Below the pieces are notes generated by a model. That model had not been told where the DNA came from and did not search any database. It saw only the letters and a list, made by a program, of their open reading frames with translations. Shown in pieces: positions 53,832-64,000 of a DNA stretch of 64,000 nt (positions are counted from its first letter, which is position 1; each line of letters begins with the position of its first letter). The DNA lies in NCBI GenBank assembly GCA_009779895.1, contig WRBB01000011.1, positions 1 to 64,000 of the forward strand. Reading direction: 5' to 3'. The translations under genes and the position numbers were made by a program. The DNA is from Lachnospiraceae bacterium. Its GTDB lineage: Bacteria; Bacillota; Clostridia; Lachnospirales; Lachnospiraceae.

Positions 53832-55631
53832 TTAATAATGTACCACCACCGGAATATGGTTGGTCTGTACCCAAAGATCATGAATCATGTTGTAAAACTG
53901 AGACGCCCGATCCAATGGCATGTTGATACAGCCCTGGGAACCATTTTCCAAATAACGCGTACCACCAAAGGAGGGTTGCCACGTGGCATCATGGAAACCA
54001 ATGCCACTCCAGGTGGTTCGCATCCAATAAGCCACCGGTGTTTCCCACTCTCGCTCACCCGTTGCTTCATTTACAACAGGACCACGCAAAATCGTATTCC
54101 GTGACATTTCTAAAATGAAATAAACACCCTCAGGGGTATTTCTACCATCTCTGGGCAAACCGGTCACCACCGGTGTTTCAAAAACAACAACACCGTCTAC
54201 GATATACCACATATGTTGATTGGACAAATCCACCTGAACAAAAGTAGAACCCCAGTCATTGGAACCATGTGACATGGCACGCTGTGTATAATTCGGCTCT
54301 CTCGTCACGGTTTCCCCATGGCGAATATTGCCCAATAAAGCTTGTATTTCTACATCAAAATTGAGAATCCATCCATAATAACCACCTGTTACCTGCACGG
54401 CTCGGCCTGTCGGTGTATATAAATGACGGGTGGTACCATGGGAATTGATACGGGCCGCAAACTCTGATAACCATACATGAACCGCATCTTCATCAAAAAA
54501 AACATTCATATCATCATCAAAAGAAACCCAATCCGAAATCAATTCTTTATCTACCACCACCGATTCACCCACAGTGTAAGTAATGGATGCACCCACATAA
54601 GTATTTAATGTCTCCACCGCTGCAATCACCTCTGCTGAATCGGCAGTAAATCGTGGCTGCAAATAAACATCTTCATCTACAATGTTGATTTCCTCTTGGA
54701 AAGAAACAACCGCAGCACGTATCACCTCTCTCAATCTATCCATATTGACTGCATTGCCGTGCTCTTCCGGCGTAATAACAAACGATTGCCCATCAAAAGC
54801 AGGTCGTGCCGATACGGGCTGGGTCTGCTCTACCGTTACAATCTGCAACTGGTTGATTTTTTGATCCAAGGTTGCCTGATCAAATTCCACACCCATTTCG
54901 GTCTCTATTTCTTGCACACCAAACAAAGCAAAAATCCACATGAAGGGATTTTGGTCATCTAAAATCTGGGTAATCTCACCATTGTCATGATATCGCATGG
55001 CAATATCCGTACCGCGGATGAGTTCCGAAGTACCATTTCGTTCGATAATGGTCAGTTCATAACGGCTGATATACTCTTGCATAAATCGATATACATCATC
55101 CGTATTTTTTCTGGAAAAATCCTGTCCGTTGATTCGGGTATTAAAGAAAAAACGCTCCATAAAATATATGGAAGTACCGGTATAAGCAATTGCAGCAACA
55201 CAAATAATCGCAGCGATTGCAATGCCGACCCATTTTGAACTGCCCTGATTTGCCTTGGTTTTTTTATACTCTTTGTCGTATGCTCCATAGGCACCTCGTT
55301 TGGCTACCGGCCTGGACCCGGTCGACCGATTTGAGCTACTTATTTTGTTTGCTCTGCGGGAATTGCCCGCACTTGCTTTATTTTTTCTTTGGGGATTTGG
55401 ATTAATCGGATGCACCGTTTGGGTTTTATTGTTTTTCCCGCTTTTTTTAGGACGACTCGCCAAAGGATTGTCAATTTTGCCATCCGAACGTTTTTTGCCA
55501 TTTGCCCGTTCCGCACCAGACGGTTTTCCACCGCCTGCACTTTTGCTCGATCGACTCGTCCCTTTTACAGTCTTTTCCCCTGCTTTTTCACCTTGAATTG
55601 AAATGTTTGTTAATGTCGCTCGGTCGTTCAT
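53832..55631 (-). CDS. L,D-transpeptidase (YkuD) with long basic cytoplasmic tail
   Basis: A 599-residue membrane-anchored enzyme. A lysine/serine-rich cytoplasmic region (about 1-130) precedes a single helix (about 134-160). Outside are peptidoglycan-binding-4-type segments (about 165-450) and a C-terminal YkuD domain (about 465-599). That domain has GIGFHDATWQ and the catalytic cysteine in GSQGCINMPLDRA; the usual SHGC histidine is glutamine here. It forms 3-3 or related cross-links in the wall or attaches other groups. The ATG at 55631 was chosen, as AGGAG lies five bases upstream while an in-frame GTG at 55637 is too close to it. It precedes tgt by ten bases. Confidence 0.88.
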   Translation of the reverse strand: MNDRATLTNISIQGEKAGEKTVKGTSRSSKSAGGGKPSGAERANGKKRSDGKIDNPLASRPKKSGKNNKTQTVHPINPNPQRKNKASAGNSRRANKISSSNRSTGSRPVAKRGAYGAYDKEYKKTKANQGSSKWVGIAIAAIICVAAIAYTGTSIYFMERFFFNTRINGQDFSRKNTDDVYRFMQEYISRYELTIIERNGTSELIRGTDIAMRYHDNGEITQILDDQNPFMWIFALFGVQEIETEMGVEFDQATLDQKINQLQIVTVEQTQPVSARPAFDGQSFVITPEEHGNAVNMDRLREVIRAAVVSFQEEINIVDEDVYLQPRFTADSAEVIAAVETLNTYVGASITYTVGESVVVDKELISDWVSFDDDMNVFFDEDAVHVWLSEFAARINSHGTTRHLYTPTGRAVQVTGGYYGWILNFDVEIQALLGNIRHGETVTREPNYTQRAMSHGSNDWGSTFVQVDLSNQHMWYIVDGVVVFETPVVTGLPRDGRNTPEGVYFILEMSRNTILRGPVVNEATGEREWETPVAYWMRTTWSGIGFHDATWQPSFGGTRYLENGSQGCINMPLDRASQFYNMIHDLWVQTNHIPVVVHY

Positions 55632-55670
55632 GCCCACTCCTAATAATCTTTTTCTTGCTCACCTTTTTTA

Positions 55671-55699
55671 ATTATATTACTTATTCTATCAATTGTACA
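55671..55699 (-). promoter_or_regulatory. Promoter of the L,D-transpeptidase-tgt-yajC unit
   Basis: On the minus strand TGTACA (55694-55699), a 17-base spacer and a perfect TATAAT (55671-55676), 40 bases upstream of the start. Confidence 0.6.
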
Positions 55700-55727
55700 G
55701 CGTATATTGTGAAAGATTACGATATGA

Positions 55728-55756
55728 TTGCGATAAACAAAAGCTTCATGTATAAT
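55728..55756 (+). promoter_or_regulatory. Promoter of aroC
   Basis: TTGCGA (55728-55733), a 17-base spacer and a perfect TATAAT (55751-55756), 46 bases before the aroC start. Confidence 0.75.
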
Positions 55757-55802
55757 ACTAAAAGATTATAGTTGCAGTTTTCACAAAGAAAGGGGTTACA
55801 AA

Positions 55803-56900
55803 ATGAGCGGTTCTACATTTGGCAAGCAATTTACAATTACCACTTGGGGGGAATCTCATGGCAAAGGGATTGGTTGCGTTGTAGACGGTTGTCCGGCCGG
55901 TTTATCCCTACAAGAAGCGGATATCCAGACCTACTTAAACCGTCGCAAACCCGGACAAAACAAGTTCAACACCCCACGGAAAGAATCGGATGTTGTTGAG
56001 ATACTCTCCGGTATTTTTGAGGGTAAAACCACGGGTGCGCCCATTTCTTTGCTTGTTCATAACCAAAATCAACATACAAAAGACTATGACCATCTTCTTC
56101 ATGTTTACCGCCCCGGTCACGCAGATTTTACCTTTGAACAAAAATACGGCATCCGAGACCACCGCGGCGGCGGAAGAAGCTCCGGCCGTGAAACCGTGGG
56201 GCGAGTAGCCGGCGGTGCTGTTGCCGCTACCCTTTTAAAACAATTAAACATAACACTCAACGCTTTTTCCAAATCCATCGGTGAGATTATCATTCCGACA
56301 AAAGCATATGATTTTGCCGAAATCAATCAGAATCCTTTTTATATGCCAAACGCCACTTACGCAAAAGAAACCGCCGCTTACTTAGAACATATCATGAAAC
56401 AGCAGGATTCCTGCGGTGGTATCGTAGAATGTATCGTAACGGGACTTCCCCTTGGATTAGGCGAACCGGTTTTTGATAAACTAGATGCAAATATCGCCAA
56501 AGCTTTGATGTCCATTGGTGCCGTCAAAGGGGTAGAGATCGGCGATGGAATGGATGTTACAAAAAGACGCGGCAGTGAAAATAATGATGCGTTTTATGTT
56601 TCTGACCGTCATATCTACAAGCAAAGCAATCACGCCGGTGGTGTTTTGGGTGGTTTAAGTGACGGTGCACCTTTGGTGGTCCGTGCTGCCATCAAACCAA
56701 CACCCTCCATTGGGCAAACCCAACGTACCGCTACCAAAGATTTCAGCGCATGTGACATTCGCATTCACGGACGCCATGATCCCATTATTGTACCACGGGC
56801 TGTTGTTGTAATCGAATCTATGATTGCCACTACACTGGCGGACTTACTTTTGCAAAACATGAGCAGCCGGATGGATTATCTTACAGCGATTTATAAGTAG
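55803..56900 (+). CDS. aroC: Chorismate synthase
   Basis: A 365-residue enzyme, usual length, catalysing the last step of the shikimate pathway with reduced FMN. Family signatures are visible: [18 protein letters not shown] at the start, the arginine-rich [20 protein letters not shown], and later [13 protein letters not shown] lies upstream of the ATG. It is a stand-alone gene, divergent from the L,D-transpeptidase and convergent with the GH1 gene. Between the last two, 75 bases hold only a weak hairpin. Confidence 0.95.
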   Translation: MSGSTFGKQFTITTWGESHGKGIGCVVDGCPAGLSLQEADIQTYLNRRKPGQNKFNTPRKESDVVEILSGIFEGKTTGAPISLLVHNQNQHTKDYDHLLHVYRPGHADFTFEQKYGIRDHRGGGRSSGRETVGRVAGGAVAATLLKQLNITLNAFSKSIGEIIIPTKAYDFAEINQNPFYMPNATYAKETAAYLEHIMKQQDSCGGIVECIVTGLPLGLGEPVFDKLDANIAKALMSIGAVKGVEIGDGMDVTKRRGSENNDAFYVSDRHIYKQSNHAGGVLGGLSDGAPLVVRAAIKPTPSIGQTQRTATKDFSACDIRIHGRHDPIIVPRAVVVIESMIATTLADLLLQNMSSRMDYLTAIYK

Positions 56901-56975
56901 AAGAAGCATATACGACATCTGCCATACCCATAAGAGCAGTACAAAATTAATAACCGCTCCTATCTACTTTTGTTT

Positions 56976-59349
<2,374 letters not shown>

Positions 59350-59371
59350 GCCAACGTCACCTCTATCATGT

Positions 59372-59380
59372 ATTCTAACA
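59372..59380 (-). promoter_or_regulatory. Possible internal promoter before the ROK kinase
   Basis: On the minus strand TGTTAGAAT (TAGAAT at 59372-59377) is an extended -10 in the 94-base gap between the FucI-like gene and the ROK gene. The -35 is poor. Confidence 0.3.
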
Positions 59381-59443
59381 CATCATATCATCCAATATAA
59401 GCTCTTTTCCAAATTTCGGCAACAATTGATTTCACCAAGTTAC

Positions 59444-60844
59444 TCATGTTCCTCTCAAATAAGCCCGGATTTCTTCTTCAATGGGATCGTATAAATCCGG
59501 CGTAACCCCGATATATTTACACGCCTCAAACAATACAGGCACCACATCCTTGTGAATTCCTACACAATGATGGATATAAGGGCCCTCCACCAACTTCGCT
59601 TCCAATCGCTTAATATCATCTACTTCTATCCAAAGATACGTTCCCATGCCCTTTGGTCCATCTATGCCTTTGGCATGCCCCAATAACATAGAATATGCCC
59701 CATTGTCACCATCAAAACGCACCAAGGATATTTGCCCATGCTTGGCTTCTGCTGTAATGGCACCCGGATAGTCAAATGCCAAGGGATACGTCAGTTTTAC
59801 TTTTTCTTTGGCAATAGAAATCGGCCAAGGTCCACAGTGTTGCAATAACTCACCATGCTCCACATCCGGATGACGAATGGTCCAGTCGGCAAAGAAACTT
59901 CTTGTTTCACCCATACCTGCCGCTTCAACCAACAATGAAGTAATGGCTCCATGAATATCCGTTTCACACACCACCGGGATACCCTCATCATTGAGCAAAG
60001 CATTTGCCGCACAAGGCATAATTCCAAGCTCTTTTTGCATCTGATTCCAACACTGAATCGCAATGGCCTGACAGCCATATTTTTCTACCAATTTTTTCAT
60101 AGCCACTTTCAAAGCCGCCACATGTTCCAAAGCATCTTCTGCAATACAAATTTCCATATTTTCACGGCAAAATGCTATGACTTTTTCTACCTCTGTGTTT
60201 TCTTCTTTTACTATTTTGATTTCTGCTGTTAACTCCGGCATTGGAATGGGTGAAAGCTGGATGTTAAAACGCTCCAACAATTCCCCCTCATTGCACATGG
60301 TGGTCCAAAAATCAAAGGGTCTGGTAGAAATCTGCAAGATTCGCATATGTCTAAAGGTTTTTACTACGTTACAAACAGCAAGAAAGTCTCTTACACCCCG
60401 TTCAAAAACAGGATCCTCCAAACGACAATTCGTCATATAAGTAAACGGTACCTGAAAACGTCTTAATACTTTTCCCGTGGCAAATAAACCACATTGGGTA
60501 TCACGCAAACGGCTGCCATCCGGCTTAGGACGTTCATCCAAAGGCCCCCAAAGCAACACGGGAACATCCAAGGCTTTGGCAAGACGCCCACACATGTATT
60601 CTGTACCAAAATTGCAATGGGGCAAAAAAAGACCATCTATTTTTTCTTTTTTAAATTTTTCTACGATAGCAGGTAAATCCTCGTCGGCATAAAACAAACC
60701 CTCTTCATTGATATCTGTAATATCAACGAAATCAACCATTAACTCTTTTAATCTATCTGCCGTTAGATTGCGATATTTCATGGCATCAGGCGCACTAAAT
60801 ATACTCCGTCTTGTGGGAGCAAAGCCAATTTTAATTTTTTTCAT
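59444..60844 (-). CDS. L-fucose/L-arabinose isomerase-family protein
   Basis: A 466-residue protein that resembles the FucI/AraA isomerase superfamily: an N-terminal Rossmann-like segment (KIGFAPTRRSIFSAPDA, KIDGLFLPHCNFGTE), a middle domain with QCWNQMQKELGIMPCAANALLNDEG, and a C-terminal region with ETDIHGAITSLLV and IHHCVGIHKD, whose acidic and histidine residues are candidates for the metal site. The substrate is not known and it is not close enough to name FucI. It lies between the DUF5060/DUF4038 glycosidase and the ROK kinase in one operon, so it likely converts a released sugar. Confidence 0.7.
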   Translation of the reverse strand: MKKIKIGFAPTRRSIFSAPDAMKYRNLTADRLKELMVDFVDITDINEEGLFYADEDLPAIVEKFKKEKIDGLFLPHCNFGTEYMCGRLAKALDVPVLLWGPLDERPKPDGSRLRDTQCGLFATGKVLRRFQVPFTYMTNCRLEDPVFERGVRDFLAVCNVVKTFRHMRILQISTRPFDFWTTMCNEGELLERFNIQLSPIPMPELTAEIKIVKEENTEVEKVIAFCRENMEICIAEDALEHVAALKVAMKKLVEKYGCQAIAIQCWNQMQKELGIMPCAANALLNDEGIPVVCETDIHGAITSLLVEAAGMGETRSFFADWTIRHPDVEHGELLQHCGPWPISIAKEKVKLTYPLAFDYPGAITAEAKHGQISLVRFDGDNGAYSMLLGHAKGIDGPKGMGTYLWIEVDDIKRLEAKLVEGPYIHHCVGIHKDVVPVLFEACKYIGVTPDLYDPIEEEIRAYLRGT

Positions 60845-60853
60845 GATTTACTC

Positions 60854-62395
60854 CTACTCCTTAACTTTCTTCATCTGAACTGCCATATACTGACGGCCAC
60901 CCAAATCAATATTAAACTTGCCTTGATGTACGCCTTTATCCTCTACAGTCATATTCCAGGTATCAATCACATTCACTTGAAATTTTGTATCATCATCAAA
61001 GTGATACTCTCTAAAAGTCGGACACATAAAGCTAAAATAGAATAAATAGTAGTCCTTTATTGGCTTTATAAAAGCATTAACATCATCTGCTGTTCCACAG
61101 ACATCATCCCAGTTTAGTGATAGTTGTCTAAGCCCAAAACCAGGTGTTTCTTTCATTATCTTTAGTAAGAAACCGAAACGTTTATGGCTCTCGCCATGTA
61201 ATTTTCCACCATGCGACCACCACAGTACATCCTCTGGATGGAAAAAAGTTTCTCCATGTCCCGGATATCCACCCCTTACCGCTGATTCCCAGAATCTACG
61301 TACCAATTCTTGTCCGTTAATATTCCCCCAGCCATGTTGAATATCACCTTCATAAGAAATTTCATCAAGAACAATTGGTTTTCTCCATTTTGAACGCCAT
61401 TCATCGGTATATTCAACATGTTTGTAAAGGTCTTGTCTTTGAATACTACAATGGGTAATCCAAGGACGAGAATGGTCATAAAACGGGCGACAGTTGTGAA
61501 TCGAACGCAAATGGTTATATGGATCCTTTTCACAAATAATACCGGCAATTCTTTCCCAGTCGCTGATACTCTTATGAGGAATCAAGTCATACTCATTTGC
61601 CAACGACCACCAAATATTTCTATAGGACGCAAATCTAGCGACACAATATTTTATGTATAAATCATCTTGTTTCTCCGTCATCATTGAAAAACCCCAACGG
61701 TCATATGGATGTAATAAAATTAAATCCGCTTCGATGTTCAAATCTCTTAAAATCGCTATGCATTTTTCAATATGGCTAAAATGTTCTGGATTAAAACGCT
61801 CATAATCAAAGTTATTTCCTTCTCGTCTAAAATTATAATCGTTAAAATTCTCTTTCGTTAATACCGATGAATCCATCGGTGAGCCAACATAGGGATATGA
61901 ACGAGGTTCTCCTAGGTTATACACATAATGCTTTGGAAAAACACAAAAACGAATTTTGTTGAAAGCACTATTTTTTAACGTTTCTATTGTTTCTGCTATT
62001 CGCTCATCACTTTGAAGATTCCACACATAACAAGTCGTTCCAATCGAATAATAAGGAGTGCCATCATCATAAGCAAAATGACATTCATTTGCCACCCTTA
62101 CCGGCCCATGATTTTCTTTTGAGGGAGGGGCAACATAAAATTCACCTTTAAGAACAGTCTCTATAAAATTACCTTTTACTTCAAATGCGTATTTCCCCTC
62201 AAAGGAAGGCATAAATCTGATTTTATATCTTCCATTACCATCATAAAAACCATCAACTACTATACTTTCGCATTTTCCTTTGAAATGTCCCTGCAAGTTA
62301 TACTCCAAAAAAGGATTGCCGCTATCAGGGCCATTTAAGCAAATCTCATAAATATCCCATTTTTCAACTGCGTCATTAAATTTAAAATCCATCAT
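60854..62395 (-). CDS. DUF5060-DUF4038-DUF5605 glycoside hydrolase-like protein
   Basis: A 513-residue intracellular protein without signal peptide. DUF5060 (about 7-85; YDGNGRYKIRFMPSFEG) is an Ig-like N-domain. DUF4038 (about 104-430) is a TIM-barrel of the apiosidase-like type, with probable catalytic Glu268 in WWSLANEYD and Glu345 in IVLDEISYEG. A C-terminal beta domain (about 435-513; DUF5605) ends the chain. Proteins of this kind occur with carbohydrate ABC transporters; the exact glycosidic bond is unknown. AGGAGA is six bases upstream of the ATG. It lies ten bases after the permease and ten before the FucI-like gene. Confidence 0.75.
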   Translation of the reverse strand: MMDFKFNDAVEKWDIYEICLNGPDSGNPFLEYNLQGHFKGKCESIVVDGFYDGNGRYKIRFMPSFEGKYAFEVKGNFIETVLKGEFYVAPPSKENHGPVRVANECHFAYDDGTPYYSIGTTCYVWNLQSDERIAETIETLKNSAFNKIRFCVFPKHYVYNLGEPRSYPYVGSPMDSSVLTKENFNDYNFRREGNNFDYERFNPEHFSHIEKCIAILRDLNIEADLILLHPYDRWGFSMMTEKQDDLYIKYCVARFASYRNIWWSLANEYDLIPHKSISDWERIAGIICEKDPYNHLRSIHNCRPFYDHSRPWITHCSIQRQDLYKHVEYTDEWRSKWRKPIVLDEISYEGDIQHGWGNINGQELVRRFWESAVRGGYPGHGETFFHPEDVLWWSHGGKLHGESHKRFGFLLKIMKETPGFGLRQLSLNWDDVCGTADDVNAFIKPIKDYYLFYFSFMCPTFREYHFDDDTKFQVNVIDTWNMTVEDKGVHQGKFNIDLGGRQYMAVQMKKVKE

Positions 62396-62405
62396 CTCTT
62401 TTCTC

Positions 62406-63236
62406 CTATCCTTTCACAGCTCCCGCCATACCTTCAACAAAATGTTTTTGCAATATGATATAAACGATCATAACAGGAATTACCGCTATCAAAACACCCG
62501 CTGCCAATAAGCCAAAATCTGTACCATATTGCCCTACAAAGTTCATAAGTCCTGCCGTTACAAGTTGCCTACTTCTATCACGAATCAAAACACTCGCAAG
62601 AATATATTCATTCCATGTAGCAAGAAAATCCAAAATAAACAAAGATGCTACCGCTGGTTTCGCCAATGGGAAAATCACCAAGAAAAACAATCTTAATTTT
62701 GTACAGCCATCAATATATGCCGCTTCATCAATATCTCTTGGAATCGAATTGAAGAACCCTCGCAAAACTAAAATTGCAAAAGGAAGCCCAAATGCGATAT
62801 ACACATAAGTCACAGCCCAAAATGAATTGATCAGTCCATGGTTTGCAAAAAATCCATTTAACGGAACCAATGCCACTTGAAAAGGTACCATCATACCAAT
62901 CAAAAAATAGATCAGAAAACCTCTTGGAAACTTGATTTGCAGCCGTGTAATCGCAAACGCCGCCAAAGCTGCCACAAGGATGCCGATTGGCACCTTTACA
63001 ATAGAGATCAAAAGTGAGTTCCACATGTATTGAAGTATGTTTGCATCGAATAATGCGGTGGTAAAATTCGCCCAATACAGTTGTTGGGGTAACTCAAACA
63101 GCCCTAGCCCACTAAAGAAATCGGCCCTACTCTTTGTTGCCGTAAGAACAATCGTAACAATCGGTATCAAACAAGCAACCGTCAACACCAATAACACAAT
63201 ATAGCGAATCATATTTGTTCTGATTTTTCTTGTCAT
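62406..63236 (-). CDS. Carbohydrate ABC transporter permease (MalG type)
   Basis: A 276-residue membrane protein with six helices and the EAA loop EAAYIDGCTKLRLFFLVIFP, which contacts the ATPase. It is one of two permeases of a CUT1-type sugar importer. The ATG at 63236 was chosen because AGGAG lies seven bases upstream and the protein then starts MTRKIRTN; a longer frame to 63275 overlaps the previous gene. It starts one base after the first permease stop. Neither the binding protein nor the ATPase is in the window. Confidence 0.9.
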   Translation of the reverse strand: MTRKIRTNMIRYIVLLVLTVACLIPIVTIVLTATKSRADFFSGLGLFELPQQLYWANFTTALFDANILQYMWNSLLISIVKVPIGILVAALAAFAITRLQIKFPRGFLIYFLIGMMVPFQVALVPLNGFFANHGLINSFWAVTYVYIAFGLPFAILVLRGFFNSIPRDIDEAAYIDGCTKLRLFFLVIFPLAKPAVASLFILDFLATWNEYILASVLIRDRSRQLVTAGLMNFVGQYGTDFGLLAAGVLIAVIPVMIVYIILQKHFVEGMAGAVKG

Positions 63237-63237
63237 T

Positions 63238-64000
63238 TTACCGCTCCTTTGTTGTAAATAGTATATATGGCACAATTACAATCATCATAATAAGCAACAT
63301 AATTGTTGATAACGCTGCCCCCATTCCCATGTTATTGAAAGAGAATGTTTGCTGAACCATATAAGTCGCCAACACTTGAGTTGCATTTCCCGGCCCTCCG
63401 TCAGTGGTGGAAACGATGATATCAAACACACCCATCGAGCCAATGATCTGAGTTGCCAAAACAATGATAAACGTCTCTTTTAATAACGGCAATTTAATGG
63501 AAAAGAATGTTTTTATCTTACCTGCTCCATCAATTTCTGCTGATTCCAAAATATCTTTGGGGATTGCCTGAAGTCCTGCTATAAACAATATCATCGGTGC
63601 TCCAACACCTCGCCAAAGAGCTGCTATAAACACATAAAACAGTGCACCATCTGGATCACCTAACCAGGTTTGGGTAAAATCTCCCAAACCAATCAGAGTC
63701 AGAAACTCATTGAAAAAGCCAAAATTAACATGATACATCCAACGCCATATAATGCCAACAAGGATACCCGACAATACAAAGGGAAAATAAAAAACCCCAC
63801 GAAAAAATGTTCGCCCTACATAATTTGCACTTAAAAGCAATGCCAAACCCAATGATGCAGACACCATAAACAGCAAGGTCAATATCATCCAAGTGAGGTT
63901 ATTTCTTAGTGCAGTCCAAAACACATTATCCTCAAAAAATAGCACTCTAAAATTTTCCAATCCAATAAATACCATTGCATCCATACCACTCCAACTATGT
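63238..64000 (-). CDS. Carbohydrate ABC transporter permease (MalF type), 5' end outside window
   Basis: The visible 253 codons carry about five helices and the EAA loop ESAEIDGAGKIKTFFSIKLP. The frame stays open to the right edge (HSWSG precedes MDAMVFIGLENF), and proteins of this family usually have one more helix before the GLENF segment, so the true start lies beyond 64000. The ATG at 63984 is unlikely to be the start. It pairs with the MalG-type permease next to it. The binding-protein gene is expected just outside the window. Confidence 0.88.
   Translation of the reverse strand, partial: HSWSGMDAMVFIGLENFRVLFFEDNVFWTALRNNLTWMILTLLFMVSASLGLALLLSANYVGRTFFRGVFYFPFVLSGILVGIIWRWMYHVNFGFFNEFLTLIGLGDFTQTWLGDPDGALFYVFIAALWRGVGAPMILFIAGLQAIPKDILESAEIDGAGKIKTFFSIKLPLLKETFIIVLATQIIGSMGVFDIIVSTTDGGPGNATQVLATYMVQQTFSFNNMGMGAALSTIMLLIMMIVIVPYILFTTKER

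Noticed and set aside
56901-56975. Possible terminator between aroC and the GH1 gene
   Set aside because: Only a 9-bp stem with two G-T positions is seen and no T-run, so it was not called.

Overview
The window looks like the chromosome of an anaerobic Firmicutes bacterium, most likely class Clostridia and probably Lachnospirales. The pointers are a 1,414-residue acyl-CoA dehydratase activase/dehydratase fusion, a DUF4317 protein, a YkpA-type ABC-F ATPase, LuxS, AAA/PD-(D/E)XK (DUF1703) and AlbA-type accessory proteins, AGGAGG-like ribosome binding sites and A/T-rich intergenic DNA. The lineage is inferred from gene content only; no rRNA or tRNA gene was seen.

Layout. (1) 1-219: the decayed 5' end of an IS91-associated tyrosine recombinase. 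220-449 has an inverted repeat and a promoter but no gene. (2) 450-8834, plus strand: an envelope glycosylation cluster with a YfhO-GtrA fusion, a GtrB/CsbB-like glycosyltransferase, a second YfhO and a further multi-pass membrane protein. (3) 8914-12516, minus strand: a compact WxL surface-protein locus (small LPQTG protein, WxL protein, DUF916/DUF3324 WxL-interacting protein, sortase), with a divergent Mga/AtxA-type regulator at 12749-14260. (4) 14389-17534: two convergent accessory genes (AlbA/ATPase-type regulator and AAA/PD-(D/E)XK protein). (5) 17621-22116: two paralogous DivIVA-like coiled-coil proteins flanking a secreted GH73-M23 murein hydrolase. The second paralog is last in a putative operon with a rhomboid-like protein, LysA and an iron alcohol dehydrogenase.

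(6) 25726-29970: the giant activase/dehydratase fusion. (7) 30015-38374, minus strand: a tightly packed housekeeping run read from the patatin gene through ppk, galM, topB, a left-handed beta-helix protein and greA to a zinc-ribbon membrane protein. (8) 38581-45427: luxS, ABC-F, DUF4317, flotillin and Na/Pi symporter. (9) 45478-52235: a biosynthetic operon leuB-ilvD-ilvB-serC-serA. (10) 52330-56900: yajC, tgt, an L,D-transpeptidase and the divergent aroC. (11) 56976-64000: a carbohydrate-use operon running off the right edge (two ABC permeases, DUF5060/DUF4038 glycosidase, FucI-like protein, ROK kinase, GH1 6-phospho-beta-glucosidase).

The left 25 kb is dominated by cell-envelope functions (polymer glycosylation, sortase-anchored proteins, murein hydrolysis, polar scaffolds). 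It holds the most unusual arrangements: the YfhO-GtrA fusion, the minimal self-contained WxL locus, and the DivIVA-like pair around a murein hydrolase. Apart from the left end, no stretch over 300 bases lacks a gene. No CRISPR array, intact insertion sequence or intact prophage was found. Functions are assigned by recognising motifs and family resemblance; no database search was run.
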